Below are positions 34,665 to 45,373 of a stretch of DNA of 64,000 bases, piece by piece; positions within the stretch are counted from its first letter, which is position 1, and the number at the start of each line of letters is the position of its first letter. The DNA is from Marinobacter salarius (GTDB lineage: Bacteria; Pseudomonadota; Gammaproteobacteria; Pseudomonadales; Oleiphilaceae): NCBI GenBank assembly GCA_000831005.1, contig CP007152.1:2728001-2792000 (forward strand), written 5' to 3'. The notes beneath the pieces are model-generated. The model had not been told where the DNA came from, did no database searches, and saw only the letters and a program-made list of their open reading frames with translations. Made by a program: the position numbers and the translations under genes.

Positions 34665-34892
34665 ATGGCTGATCGAACACTGGACGCATCGGGCCTGCGC
34701 TGTCCGATGCCGCTATTGAAAACCAAGCTCGAACTCAACAGCATGTCTCCCGGCCAGGAACTTGAAGTTATCGCCACAGACGCCGGTTCTGCAAGGGATA
34801 TTCCTGCGTTCCTCGAACTGTCGAGTCATGAGCTGGTCCGCACATCCGAACAGGGTGGCTGTTTCACCTTTGTGATAAAGTGCGGCGGTTAA
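34665..34892 (+). CDS. tusA: TusA/SirA family sulfur carrier protein
   Basis: 75 residues. The sulfur-accepting Cys sits in LRCPMPLLKTKLEL (CPxP motif) and the ending CFTFVIKCGG is typical. TusA relays sulfur for tRNA 2-thiouridine and other thiolations; several paralogues can exist in one genome, so the exact member is not certain. The ATG follows a divergent spacer from bepA. The permease gene begins 31 bases downstream. Confidence 0.9.
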   Translation: MADRTLDASGLRCPMPLLKTKLELNSMSPGQELEVIATDAGSARDIPAFLELSSHELVRTSEQGGCFTFVIKCGG

Positions 34893-34922
34893 GCCCGTAG
34901 TAATGACCCTCCGGAGTCGTTG

Positions 34923-36002
34923 ATGATCAGAATTTTACGTGGTCTCGCCCACAAATACTTTTCAGATGAAGAAGCCGTCATTCTTTTCCTGCTGATACTG
35001 GCAGGCGTCGTCTTCATCATTTTTTTCGGCTCCATGCTGGCGCCCGCGATTGCGGCGGTTATTGTTGCCTTTATCCTCCAGGGGCTGGTCACCAAGCTTA
35101 ATCGGCTCGGAATTCCGGAAATCGTATCCATCATAGGCGTGTTCTTTGTCTTCCTGGGGCTGTTGATTGGCGTCCTGTTCGGGCTGTTACCTCTGATCTG
35201 GACCCAGGTGACCGGGCTGGCGGGCGAAGCGCCTCGTATTTTCAGAGAGATGCAGTCCTATCTTGAAGTGCTTCCTGAGCAGTATCCAACGCTGATATCC
35301 ATGGAAGGCATCAACACCATCTACAATCAGGTAACCACCGAAGCCGGCCGCATGACCCAATGGCTGGTGTCCTTTTCACTGGAAAGCATTCCGGATCTGG
35401 TGGCGCTGCTGATCTACATGGTGTTGCTGCCGATTCTCGTATTCTTCTTCCTCAAGGACCGCCGGGTGCTACTGGGTGCGATCGCTCGCATGCTGCCATC
35501 CCAACGCCCGATGATGGTCCGGATATGGCATGAAGTGAATCTTCAGTGTGCCAACTACGTGCGGGGAAAGGCGGTGGAGATACTGATCGTTGGAGGTATC
35601 ACCTACGTGGCCTTCAAGGTTCTGGGTATGCCCTATGCGGCCCTGCTGTCACTGATGGTGGGTCTGAGCGTGGTGATTCCCTATATCGGGGCGGCTGTTG
35701 TCACCATTCCGGTCGCCATGATCGCCTTGTTCGCCTTCGGGTGGGGCAGCCAGTTTATCTGGGTCATGGTGGTGTACGGTGTGATCCAGGCGCTGGATGG
35801 CAACGTTCTGGTTCCCATCCTGTTCTCGGAAGTGAATAATCTGCACCCTGTCGCCATCATCGTGGCTGTGTTGTTCTTTGGTGGCATCTGGGGTTTGTGG
35901 GGTGTGTTCTTCGCCATACCGCTGGCGACCATGCTCAAGGCGATCTTCTCGGCATGGCCGGTCAAGTACGGGCAGGCAGAGACGTTGCCAAAGGAGTCTT
36001 AA
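34923..36002 (+). CDS. AI-2E/PerM family inner-membrane permease
   Basis: 359 residues with about eight hydrophobic segments: an N-terminal pair (FLLILAGVVFIIFFGSML, IAAVIVAFILQGL), a third (FFVFLGLLIGVLFGLLPLI), then after a soluble loop the C-terminal bundle including GLSVVIPYIGAAVVTIPVA and FFGGIWGLWGVFFAIPLA, a family signature. Members are called AI-2 exporters or PerM permeases, but most have no known substrate. ATG at 34923 with GGAG six bases upstream. The order tusA-perM-bcp is common in pseudomonads. Confidence 0.9.
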   Translation: MIRILRGLAHKYFSDEEAVILFLLILAGVVFIIFFGSMLAPAIAAVIVAFILQGLVTKLNRLGIPEIVSIIGVFFVFLGLLIGVLFGLLPLIWTQVTGLAGEAPRIFREMQSYLEVLPEQYPTLISMEGINTIYNQVTTEAGRMTQWLVSFSLESIPDLVALLIYMVLLPILVFFFLKDRRVLLGAIARMLPSQRPMMVRIWHEVNLQCANYVRGKAVEILIVGGITYVAFKVLGMPYAALLSLMVGLSVVIPYIGAAVVTIPVAMIALFAFGWGSQFIWVMVVYGVIQALDGNVLVPILFSEVNNLHPVAIIVAVLFFGGIWGLWGVFFAIPLATMLKAIFSAWPVKYGQAETLPKES

Positions 36003-36010
36003 AGACTCCT
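35992..36010. terminator. Inverted repeat at the permease/bcp convergence
   Basis: AGGAGTCTT (35992-36000) and AAGACTCCT (36002-36010) overlap both stop codons. A 7-bp stem with a five-base loop can form in either transcript; the A/T centre is in the loop and there is no U-tract. Confidence 0.4.
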
Positions 36011-36466
36011 GACGGCCTCCAGCACTTCGTCAACGTGGCCTGGTACTTTCACGCCTCGCCACTCCCTGCGAAGGACCCCGTCCTTGTCGATCAGGAAGGT
36101 GCTGCGGTCAATGCCCATATATTCCTTGCCATAGAGCTTCTTCAGCTTGATGACATCGAACTGTTGGCAGAGGGCTTCGTCCTTGTCGGAAATCAGGTGG
36201 AAGGGAAATGCCTGCTTTTCGCGGAAGTTGTCGTGGGCTTTCAGGCCGTCACGTGACACGCCCAAAATAACCGTATCGAGTGCTTCAAACTGGTCGTGCC
36301 GATCGCGGAAATCCTGACCTTCAGTGGTGCATCCGGGGGTGTTGTCCTTGGGGTAGAAATAGACCACCACATTCTGGCCTTTCAGGTCCGATAAACGAAT
36401 GGTTTGATCTCCGGTAGCCGGGGCCTCAAAATCATCAACAGGACGGTTCAGTTCGGGTGCTGACAT
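35999..36466 (-). CDS. bcp: Thioredoxin-dependent thiol peroxidase Bcp (AhpC/TSA family)
   Basis: 155 residues. The peroxidatic Cys lies in YFYPKDNTPGCTTEGQDFRD, and DRSTFLIDKDGVLRREWRGVKVPGH is the conserved C-terminal segment of the BCP/PrxQ group. It detoxifies peroxides with electrons from thioredoxin. AGGAG lies five bases before the ATG. Its 3' end overlaps the 3' end of the permease gene by four bases. It is divergent from dapA. Confidence 0.94.
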   Translation of the reverse strand: MSAPELNRPVDDFEAPATGDQTIRLSDLKGQNVVVYFYPKDNTPGCTTEGQDFRDRHDQFEALDTVILGVSRDGLKAHDNFREKQAFPFHLISDKDEALCQQFDVIKLKKLYGKEYMGIDRSTFLIDKDGVLRREWRGVKVPGHVDEVLEAVRSL

Positions 36467-36540
36467 GACATCTCCTTTAATTCCCTTGTGTCAGTGGGTG
36501 CCCAACATTACCATATCGTTTTTATTCGTACGGAGTTTTT

Positions 36541-37415
36541 ATGATTACGGGGAGCCTTGTCGCACTGGTCACGCCCATGCATTCCGATGGCAGCGTTCAT
36601 TGGGAGCACCTTGATAAGCTGGTGGACTTTCATCTCGACAACGGAACGCACGGTATCGTGGCCGTTGGAACGACGGGTGAATCCGCCACGCTGGACCCGG
36701 AAGAGCACATGCGGTGGTGGGGCATATCATAAAACGCGTCAATGGCCGCATTCCTGTGATTGCCGGTACCGGCGGTAACAGTACTCGTGAAGCCATAGAG
36801 CTGACCGAAGAGGCTCACAAGCTGGGTGCCGATGCCTGTCTGCTTGTCGTCCCGTACTACAACAAGCCGACCCAGGAAGGGCTCTACCAGCACTTCAAGA
36901 CCATTGCCGAGGCTGTCCCGGTCGATCAGATTCTCTACAACGTTCCCGGCCGAACGGCGTGCGACATGCTGAACGAGACCGTTGAGCGCCTGGCAGATAT
37001 TCCGAACATCATCGGCATCAAGGATGCAACCGGCAATATTCCCCGTGGTGCAGAGCTGGTTGAAGCCGTTAGAGGCCGCCTGGTGGTCTACTCTGGCGAC
37101 GACGCGACGGCCGCCGGACTGATGCTTGCCGGCGCCAAAGGCAACGTCTCCGTTACCGCCAACGTGGCGCCCAAGGGCATGGCTGCGTTGTGCGAAGCCG
37201 CCATCGCCGGAAATGAGGAGGAAACTGAGCGGCTTAACGAGTTGCTCATGCCTCTGAACCGCAAACTTTTCCTCGAGGCCAATCCCATCCCCGTGAAGTG
37301 GGCTCTCTATCATATGGGTATGATCGGGGAGGGCATTCGCCTTCCGCTCACCCCTCTGAGTGACAGGTTCCACGGCGAAGTGGAAGACGCACTGAAAGCC
37401 TCTGGCGTACTCTGA
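36541..37415 (+). CDS. dapA: 4-hydroxy-tetrahydrodipicolinate synthase DapA (frameshift at 36713)
   Basis: First step of the diaminopimelate/lysine branch. The active-site [12 protein letters not shown], the catalytic Tyr in [14 protein letters not shown] and the Schiff-base Lys in [13 protein letters not shown] are present. At 36713-36714 GCGGTGG should be GCGGGTGG; restored, [32 protein letters not shown] links both halves and gives 291 residues. GGAG lies five bases before the ATG. bamC and purC follow in the classical gammaproteobacterial order. Confidence 0.95.
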
Positions 37416-37452
37416 GTCAGGCTGTACCATCTATCGTAACTGGAGTCGCCTG

Positions 37453-38550
37453 ATGGCGTTTAGGTTCAGGACAGAAATCAAAAAAACCGAAAAATGCATC
37501 AGGCCCCTGGCGGGCCTGATGTTTGTTATGGCCCTGTCAGGCTGTAGCTTGATCGAAGACCGCTCAGAGCGCTATGTCAATGCCTCGGAAGGCACGCCTC
37601 TGAAACTGCCGGAAACGGCGGATGAAGGCGAGTTTGGTCAGATCATGCCGATACGCGAAGCGACCGCTGCCGACTCGGGCCGTATGTATCGGGGAAGCAT
37701 ACCCAGGCCGCCGGATATGACCTCCGATATCCTTGACGAAAATTATCTGGTTGAGGAACTGGATGGCCAGATATGGCTGCTGGTGAATGATGTTCCAGGT
37801 CGCCTTTGGCCTGCAGTCACCTCCTACATGAATGAGAACGGCCTTGGTGTGGCGTACGACAGCCCCCAGCTCGGCCTGATGCAGAGTGAGTTGGTTAACT
37901 TCAGCAAGCAGGCGAGGGGATTGCTGGGGCTGCCGGACAACCCCGACGGACCAGAAGCGAAAGTGGTGGTCCAGGCCCGTGTTGCACCCGGTGTACGCCG
38001 TAAAACCACGGAAGTGCAATTCCGTTCCTTCGAAGTTGCTGATGACCCGAACGAACTGATGGCTTGGGGCGGTGGGGACACCCGTAGCCGCGAGCAACTC
38101 GATACCAGTCGGAAGCTGCTCGAAGACCTGGCCCAGTATTTACGCAACCGGGAAGACAGTAAGTCTTACTCCCGTGCGGCATTGGGCATGGCCAGCGAAC
38201 CCCTGGTCAAGTTGGTATCGGACGACGAAACGCCCAGGGAAATTGTAATGAGCCTGGATTACGGCCGGGCTTGGGCGGAGGTTCGCCGAGCGGTGGATGA
38301 CGCGGGCATACCGGTGATCGACCTGAACCGTGAAGACGGGTATTTCTTTGTGGATTTCCGGCCGGAATCCGAGCGCGAGCCGGGATGGTTCAGCTGGTTC
38401 TCCGACGCCCCGGAACCGGTACATTCGTTTGATATACGGCTTGAGGAACGCGACGGCGACATTGTCGTTTCCACCGCCATCGCCGAGAGTTACGATGGTG
38501 AGAATCGCTCGACCGAGCTGCTTTCAGAACTGTTCGAATATCTTTACTAA
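37453..38550 (+). CDS. bamC: Outer-membrane assembly lipoprotein BamC
   Basis: 365 residues. A lipobox LSGC follows the hydrophobic stretch [11 protein letters not shown]. The mature part has two helix-grip domains; [22 protein letters not shown] and [30 protein letters not shown] are the BamC (NlpB) signatures. It is an accessory component of the beta-barrel assembly machine. GGAG sits seven bases upstream of the ATG. The stop is 44 bases before purC, whose frame is open back to it. Confidence 0.93.
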   Translation: MAFRFRTEIKKTEKCIRPLAGLMFVMALSGCSLIEDRSERYVNASEGTPLKLPETADEGEFGQIMPIREATAADSGRMYRGSIPRPPDMTSDILDENYLVEELDGQIWLLVNDVPGRLWPAVTSYMNENGLGVAYDSPQLGLMQSELVNFSKQARGLLGLPDNPDGPEAKVVVQARVAPGVRRKTTEVQFRSFEVADDPNELMAWGGGDTRSREQLDTSRKLLEDLAQYLRNREDSKSYSRAALGMASEPLVKLVSDDETPREIVMSLDYGRAWAEVRRAVDDAGIPVIDLNREDGYFFVDFRPESEREPGWFSWFSDAPEPVHSFDIRLEERDGDIVVSTAIAESYDGENRSTELLSELFEYLY

Positions 38551-38594
38551 TGCAAGCAGTGCCTGCACCGAGCGGGCACGTCCGGAGATCTGAC

Positions 38595-39308
38595 ATGGAA
38601 AAGCGTGAAGAGCTTTACGCGGGCAAGGCCAAATCCGTATACCGTACCGACGACCCCGACCGGTTTGTGATGGTCTTTCGCGACGATACGTCGGCGTTTG
38701 ACGGCGAGAAGAAAGAGCAGCTTAACCGCAAGGGCATGGTGAACAATCGCTTCAATGCGTTCATCATGGAGAAGTTGGAAGCAGCCGGCATTCCCACACA
38801 CTTTGAAGGCCTGCTTTCGGGCACGGAATCACTGGTCAAGAAGCTGGACATGATCCCTGTGGAATGCGTGGTTCGTAACATCTCGGCGGGCAGTCTGTGC
38901 CGTCGTCTGGGTGTCGAGGAAGGGCTGACGCTGAACCCGCCCACCTTTGAATTGTTCCTGAAGAACGACGCCATGCATGACCCCATGGTCAATGAGTCTC
39001 TGGCGGTCAGTTTTGGATGGGCGAAAGCCGACGAACTTGCCAGAATGAAAGAACTGACCTATCAGGTGAATGACGTACTGAAGGCGCTGTTTGAGGAAGC
39101 CGGCATGCTGCTGGTGGACTACAAGCTGGAATTTGGCCGCTCGGGTGGCCAGATTGTCCTGGGTGACGAATTCAGCCCCGACGGCTGCCGTATCTGGGAC
39201 AGGGAAAGCCGAAAAAAGATGGATAAGGACCGTTTTCGTCAGGGACTGGGCGATGTGATTGAGACCTACGAAGAAGTTGGTCGTCGTCTCGGTATTCGTT
39301 TCGACTGA
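38595..39308 (+). CDS. purC: SAICAR synthetase PurC
   Basis: 237 residues. Joins aspartate to CAIR in purine synthesis. It starts [16 protein letters not shown] and has the ATP-site [16 protein letters not shown], the substrate motif [13 protein letters not shown] and [31 protein letters not shown] chose the ATG at 38595 because it matches the family start and CCGGAG lies upstream. Neighbours dapA-bamC are the standard context. Confidence 0.96.
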   Translation: MEKREELYAGKAKSVYRTDDPDRFVMVFRDDTSAFDGEKKEQLNRKGMVNNRFNAFIMEKLEAAGIPTHFEGLLSGTESLVKKLDMIPVECVVRNISAGSLCRRLGVEEGLTLNPPTFELFLKNDAMHDPMVNESLAVSFGWAKADELARMKELTYQVNDVLKALFEEAGMLLVDYKLEFGRSGGQIVLGDEFSPDGCRIWDRESRKKMDKDRFRQGLGDVIETYEEVGRRLGIRFD

Positions 39309-39343
39309 TCAGTCAGGTACAACAACCATAAGACAGGTGCACT

Positions 39344-40078
39344 ATGCGTAAACTGATTTTTGCCATCGGCGGCTCATTGTTCATCGCTGCCCCAGTCGCG
39401 ATCGCTGATGTGGTCGGGGTGGGTGCCAGTGTCAGTTATTGGGATTCTGACCTCTCGGGTAAAGCCGGCAAAAACAACGACGTGGTCGACGTCGAAAACG
39501 ACCTCGACCTGGAAAGCGACACCAATGCCAACCTTAGTGCCTACCTGGAGCATCCAGTTCCGGTACTGCCGAATGTTCGGTTGAACTACACTCGTATCGA
39601 GCAGAGTGGACGAGGGGAGCTGTCTACCGGGTTTGATTCTGTTCCAGGCGCCGCGGAAGTGGATTCCGATCTGGACCTGAACCAGTTCGACGTCACCCTG
39701 TATTACGAAGTGCTCGACAACTGGGCCAATCTGGATCTGGGCGTGACCGCCCGCAACCTGGACGGCGAGCTGATTGTCCGTGAGCAGGCCACCAATGGCC
39801 AGGTCAGTAAGACTGAGGTCGACGGCGTGATTCCGATGGGTTACCTGGCTGCCCGCTTTGATCTTCCCTTTACCGGTGTTTCCGTCGGTGGCGAGGCGAA
39901 CCTCATCAGCTTCGACGGCGATTCCATCTATGACTACAACGCCTACGGTCAATATGAACTGTCGTTGTTGCAACTCCGCGCCGGCTATCGTCAGATCAGC
40001 ATTGATTACGAAGACAGCGATGACCGCCTGGACATCGACCTCGGTGGCCCGTTTGTGAGTGCCGGGCTGACGTTCTGA
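39344..40078 (+). CDS. TIGR04219-type outer-membrane beta-barrel protein
   Basis: 244 residues. A signal peptide ([21 protein letters not shown]) is followed by alternating amphipathic strands and a terminal aromatic residue (SAGLTF), as in outer-membrane barrels. The opening [19 protein letters not shown] and the overall length suggest the TIGR04219 family, which has no assigned function. It is rich in Asp, consistent with a marine halotolerant organism. It precedes the epimerase gene by 19 bases. Confidence 0.78.
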   Translation: MRKLIFAIGGSLFIAAPVAIADVVGVGASVSYWDSDLSGKAGKNNDVVDVENDLDLESDTNANLSAYLEHPVPVLPNVRLNYTRIEQSGRGELSTGFDSVPGAAEVDSDLDLNQFDVTLYYEVLDNWANLDLGVTARNLDGELIVREQATNGQVSKTEVDGVIPMGYLAARFDLPFTGVSVGGEANLISFDGDSIYDYNAYGQYELSLLQLRAGYRQISIDYEDSDDRLDIDLGGPFVSAGLTF

Positions 40079-40097
40079 AGGAACAGGAGAGAACACG

Positions 40098-41104
40098 TTG
40101 AAAATTCTGGTTACGGGTACGGCGGGCTTCATCGGCTCCCATCTGGCGCATCGGCTGCTTGACAGAGGTGATGACGTAATCGGCGTGGATAACGTCAACG
40201 ATTACTACGACCCCACCCTGAAGGAAGCACGGCTTGAGCGCCTGACCTGTAAACCGGGATTCACCGAGGTTCGCAAGGACGTAGCAGACAGGGCAGCGAT
40301 GGAAGCCCTGTTCCGCGAGCATAAGCCGGAGCGGGTGGTTCATCTCGCCGCCCAGGCCGGTGTGCGGTATTCCCTGGAGAATCCCCACGCCTACATCGAT
40401 GCCAACCTGGTGGGATTCACCAACATCCTGGAAGGTTGTCGTCACAATGATGTGAAGCACCTGGTGTATGCCTCCAGCAGCTCGGTCTACGGCGCCAATG
40501 AAACCATGCCGTTCTCGATCCACGACAACGTGGATCACCCTCTGAGCCTGTACGCGGCCTCCAAGAAAGCCAACGAGCTGATGGCTCACACCTACAGCCA
40601 TCTCTACAACATGCCCACCACCGGCCTGCGGTTCTTTACCGTCTACGGCCCCTGGGGCCGGCCGGACATGGCATTGTTCATCTTCACCAAAAAGATCCTC
40701 GCCGGTGAACCCATTGACGTGTTCAATCACGGTCACCACAGGCGGGACTTCACCTACATCGATGACATCGTGGAAGGCGTTATCCGGACCCTGGACAGCG
40801 TTGCGACGCCCAACCCGAAGTGGAGCGGCGAAACGCCAGACCCCGGCACCAGCAAGGCGCCGTACCGTCTCTACAACATTGGCAGCAACAACCCGGTGGA
40901 ACTGTCCCGTTTTATCGAAATCATCGAAGAGCGTGTCGGCAAAAAGGCGGAGAAGAACCTGCTGCCGCTGCAGCCCGGCGACGTTCCGGCTACGTACGCC
41001 AATGTGGATGACCTGATTGAAGATGTGGCTACAAGCCGTCCACCACGGTGGAGGACGGCATTGCCAATTTCGTGGATTGGTATCGGGACTTTTATCAGGT
41101 GTGA
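40098..41104 (+). CDS. NAD-dependent nucleotide-sugar epimerase, UDP-glucuronate 4-epimerase type (frameshift at 41027)
   Basis: Extended [48 protein letters not shown] and the active-site [15 protein letters not shown]. The insert [17 protein letters not shown] and [15 protein letters not shown] are characteristic of UDP-GlcA 4-epimerases making UDP-galacturonate. Translation starts at TTG 40098 with AGGAGAG upstream. At 41027-41028 GTGGCT should be GTGGGCT; the corrected end is [19 protein letters not shown], 335 residues. With ugd (18.4 kb) it would yield UDP-GalA. Its 3' end overlaps that of the convergent beta-helix gene by 10 bases. Confidence 0.9.
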
Positions 41105-42824
41105 GCCCGGCTGAACCGGCGCCTTATCGCGACTAAAAGTCCTGCCAGCATAAGAAACGGTGACAGCGCACCACCTCCGCCGCTGCCACCGCCTGATTCG
41201 CCGTCTGAGCCACCGCCACCACTCCCTGTGTCTTGAATGAGTTCTTCTCTGAATTCCACGGCGCCCATGTCGCAGATTTCCACTCCGTCGCCATCTCCAT
41301 CAATCGCGCGTCCGAATCCAAGTTGGTCTATCGAAGAGCATGTCCCAACGCTGCCCGGGGCAAGTGGATCGCCCGAATCGATGGCGGGGCTGCCAGGCTG
41401 GGGAGCGTGGGTCAGCACGGGCACTAGGTCGTCACCAATTGAGATCTCGCCACCATTGGCGGCCAAGGTGCCCAGAATCGGGTTAACGGCAGCGCCGCCA
41501 CCGTTCACGTCGCCGACAATATCTCCCGTGCCAGCCGTGTAGTTGCAGTCCGCATTGTTTCCAATCAGGTTGTAGCCGCTGGAGACGATGTTGCCGCTGC
41601 AATCCGGTGACTCACTGGTTGAGGTGTTCCCCGCAATGATCGAATTGGTCATGTCCAGGCCGCCGAGGATGATTCTTACGCCGCCACCGTCGGCAAAGAC
41701 CGTCGGATCTGCTTGAATGGCATTTTGCGTAATGGTCACGTTAGTCAATACGGCAGAGTCGGTGGCCAAGAGTCCTCCACCTCCGGCATAGTCAATGCCC
41801 TCGACCCGATTACCCGATATGGTGCTGTTGCTCATTGACAGGGGGTCTATGGCTGCAATGGCACCACCAGTGGCGGAAGAACCGCCGGAGCTCGTTTTTG
41901 TAACACGATTATTTACAAACACACCCCGTGCGATGCCCAGGTTTCCGGCGCGATGATAAATGCCCCCTCCTGACGCTGCACCCGTACCGTTTACAATCAC
42001 CTGATTGCCCGAAAAGACTGAGCTGCTGACGCCTGTGGTGGCCCCCACATTGGGTAGATATAAAGACCGCCACCGTGTGCGCTGCCGTTGACGGTCGTGA
42101 TCAGGTTGTCCTCCACTACAGAGGTGATCAAGCTAAGGGTCCCACCATTGCCTACATAGATGCCTGCACCATAGCCAAACACAGTGTCGGTTTCTGAGGC
42201 ATCGATTTCGTTGGCTTGAATGCTGACTCTTGTCAGAAATAAATTGCCGAGAGAGTGAATTCCAGCGCCAGAGCCAGACCCGGAGTTCACTTCAATCAAG
42301 TTTGAGGAAACGCGGGCGTCTTGCATGGTCAGTCTGCCACTGGACACATAGATGCCCGCACCCAACGTCACGCTGCCGCCGTTGGTTACGGTAAGGTCGA
42401 GCAATTGAACGTCAGCGTCATTTCGAATTTCAAAAACACGATCGGTACTGTTGCCGTCGATGACTGTCTCAGAAGAAGCACCATTGCCTTTGATGATTAA
42501 CGATGCTGAGATGTCCAGGTCTCCGGTTTCTGCGTCGTTCTCGTTAGTGCCAGTGAGAGAAAGAACGATTGGTGAAGAGTTGATTGACTCGGCAAACCGT
42601 ATAACGTCTGGCAGCGCTGACTCACCAGCTATACAGTCGGCAGAGCCGGTCTGATTATTGTTGTTGGCATTGATAATCGCCTCTCGCAGACTGCACATTC
42701 CATCGGCGGCAATGGCGTCGTCCGAGGTGTTAACAGTGAGTGTCGCCGCGAGCGTAAGGCTTGGCGACGTAAGCGCGGTCAAAAAAAGAACGACTCGGAA
42801 AACTGGACAACCTGGGCTTCGCAC
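41095..42824 (-). CDS. CSLREA-domain right-handed beta-helix surface protein with GlyGly-CTERM (frameshift near 42052)
   Basis: About 576 residues when one missing base near 42052 is restored (junction [23 protein letters not shown]). After a hydrophobic leader the protein opens [23 protein letters not shown], the CSLREA signature. The body is a series of [22 protein letters not shown] and [16 protein letters not shown] repeats typical of a polymorphic outer-membrane/parallel beta-helix. The tail is Gly/Ser rich followed by [18 protein letters not shown], a GlyGly-CTERM sorting signal cleaved by rhombosortase in other species. The N-terminus is uncertain: only a GTG (42824) with a poor ribosome site is available, and it abuts the next gene head to head. 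Confidence 0.8.
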
Positions 42825-42838
42825 TTGATCTCAAGCCC

Positions 42839-45363
42839 ATGAATGCCGGTGGTTCACTGGTGAACCTTGGGAACGGCGCACAAAAACTGACCCAGACCAG
42901 TTCCGGCCGTCTGGTTTATGAGGTACGTACGGCCAATGGTACATACAGCGTTGAGGGTGAGCTTCTGGCGAACAACCAGTGGCATCGCGTGGCAGCACGC
43001 TATCACAATGGGCAGATCGAACTGTGGGTGAATGGCAACACCTATTCGGAGGAAGCCACCGGCAACTTGGTGCACAACTCCGTTGCTCTTCGCCAACTTG
43101 AGGTTGGTAAAGGGTTCCACGGCCAGCTCAACAGCCTGAAGTGGTTCGATTGGACCTCGCAACCGGTCATGACCTTCGACGACGGCAGCGTTGAGAAGAC
43201 GGTGACTGTTGGCCAGGATGGCTACACCGAAATGACCCTTCAGAGCACCGGCGCAATGGGCGCGGGCGGCAGCGAACTGATGACGCAACGCATCGCGGTT
43301 CATACCGACATGGTGCGCCAGTACGCATCTCTGCTCTCTCGCGAGGCTTTCGCGACCCTGGCTGGCCAGTATGCCGACACCCTGGATAACTCGGCGCCAC
43401 CCATTAACGTCGCCGGATTGGACCCGAATTATCAGCCGGTGTCCCTGCCGTTTGTATCGAAGGCGTACGCGGCGGACGGCGAGAGCAGCTTCGCCTGGAG
43501 CCTGATCAACTGGTTCATCCCCATCGAAGATTTCGGTATCGTGCTGGACCAGCTTGGCTATCTGGTCAGCGACCCGGAGAAGTTCGACGGCATGGAATTT
43601 ACCATTGCTCTGGTGAACACCATTACCATCTTCCCACCGGCCAAACCGCTGAAGCTGTTTACCACGCCTTTGAGAGCCCTGTTCCGCTCCATGGACAAGG
43701 TGAACCCGAAGTTTGCGAAGCACTTCGCGGGGTATCTCGGCAAAGTGGTTCAGAAGGCAAAGAAAGGCGATTTTGACACCCTCTGGAATACGTTGCCCTT
43801 CCTGGTGCTGGCCGCGGAACTCTACAGTGACCCGGACGCCCGGGAAGGGCTGGAGTTCCTGTTCAGTACGGTAGACAGTGCCGATGATGTGCTGGCCTGG
43901 GTGAATTACCTGGGCTTGCCGGCTAACGGCTGGGAAGGTGAGGGCGAGCCACCCACGGTGCCGGCGTTTGGGGATGATCCGCAGGTGGCTCAGAACCTTC
44001 CATTGGGTTGGTTAGTGCCACAGGCGCAGGCCAATGTGGTTACGGGTGCTGTTCGGCGTGTCACCGCCAAGTTTTTGGGCGTTGTGCTCAAAATCTGTCG
44101 ACAAGGGTAACCGGGCAGGAAGCGAAGAATATCCCTGATGCCATCAGGATTGTTCGTAGGCAGTTGCCGGATGTGAACGCCAGGGACCTACGAAAGTACG
44201 CATTTAGTACAGACATGCTCAAGAGCTCGGCGTGGATGATGACCCAGTCCGGTAGCCGGGCCCTGAGGAACTTCGTTCGCGGGAAAACAAACATGCGATA
44301 CCAACCGATCACAGTTATGGCGATCGTGGCGTATCTTGGCTGGGAGTCTGGTTGTGGCGTTGCATTGGATCAGGAGGCGGATGCAGAACCGCCAGCACCT
44401 GGAGTTGCGCCGGGCATGCCTCTTTCCGAAAAAATGAAGTGCAATGGAATAGGTTTGAATGAGCAAGTTCGAGGCCAGGTTGGCAAGAAACTGGCTGCTG
44501 TATTTGCCGATTCATTTGATCGAAAGCTAAGTGAAGTCAAAAGTGGAGTGAGTGCCAAAAGTGGCCACGGCAATCTTTTCCAATTGGGAGAAACAGCGTT
44601 CCATCAGTTGAAGCACCGGTATGCAGGTGGCCTTCCGGTTAAGGCGTTGGAGAGGGCTCGTTGGGTCGGGGTGTTTGACAGTCCTGAACAAATGGATCGG
44701 GCTGAGCAGAGTGCAGATATTGGGCTTAAATGTCCGACAAACTGCGTGACGAAAATCCAGCGCAACGTAGACATCGTTTTGGGAGGACCTGACCTTGACT
44801 CCCCCGAGCATTGGATCAAACTAAAATCCTACCAATCGCAGGTGTCCAAAAAAGTGGACAATAAATCACCGGACCGATATAGGCTCGCTTATCGTGGGGG
44901 GCAGCTTGAGCGCTGGAACATGAGGCCCCGCCAGCCGGCGAACATGACCATGCACAAGCAGTTCAGTGTTGATGTGGCTGCGACAGTTGCAGAAGTCGCT
45001 TGGTTGCCGAAAAGTCAGACAGGTGAGGGTGTCTATGTACAGAAAGTGCAGGTGCCTGAGGCCCGCTGGAGGTTTCAAGCATTTAAGGTCGATAAGCAGC
45101 CCCTAAAACTTTACGAAGTGAGCCCGCTGTTGGGCAAGAAAGGCAAGGATAAGAGTATTCGTGATCTATTTAGCGAGTCTCCTATAGCGAAATCTCCCTC
45201 TGACAAGGATGTTGTATCCACGTCCTATCGGTGGGCGAGTAATGTGGAGCAACGAGCGGAATTGGTGACGCAAACAAGGTTAATAGCGGAATTATTGAGC
45301 AGCAAGGTGTCGGATTTGATCACCAGAGAAAAGCCTTCTTTCTCAGACCCTGAAACTGACTAA
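42839..45363 (+). CDS. Large LamG-domain protein, probable C-terminal part of a polymorphic toxin (frameshift at 44090; 5' end missing)
   Basis: 841 residues after restoring one A in the run at 44090-44093 (junction VVLKNLSTRVTGQEAKN). The frame is open upstream to 42773 and already reads [10 protein letters not shown] before the first ATG, so the protein appears to lack its true N-terminus. Residues ~1-110 form a LamG jelly roll (SGRLVYEV, WHRVAARYHNGQIELWVNG). A middle section has hydrophobic helices (FTIALVNTITIFPPAKPLKLF) and a Glu/Pro hinge (GEGEPPTVPAFGDD). The last ~330 residues differ in style, with CNGIGLNEQ, VDIVLGG and HWIKLKSYQ patterns faintly like a nuclease fold. No catalytic function is proven. 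Two small genes follow at once, as in toxin-immunity loci. Confidence 0.62.
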
Positions 45364-45373
45364 GGTGAGTAAG

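Noticed and set aside
36541..37415. Split dapA, and likewise split guaA, ruvB, proS, read as true pseudogenes
   Set aside because: All are essential or core genes with otherwise perfect conservation and a single missing base; sequencing error is far more likely.
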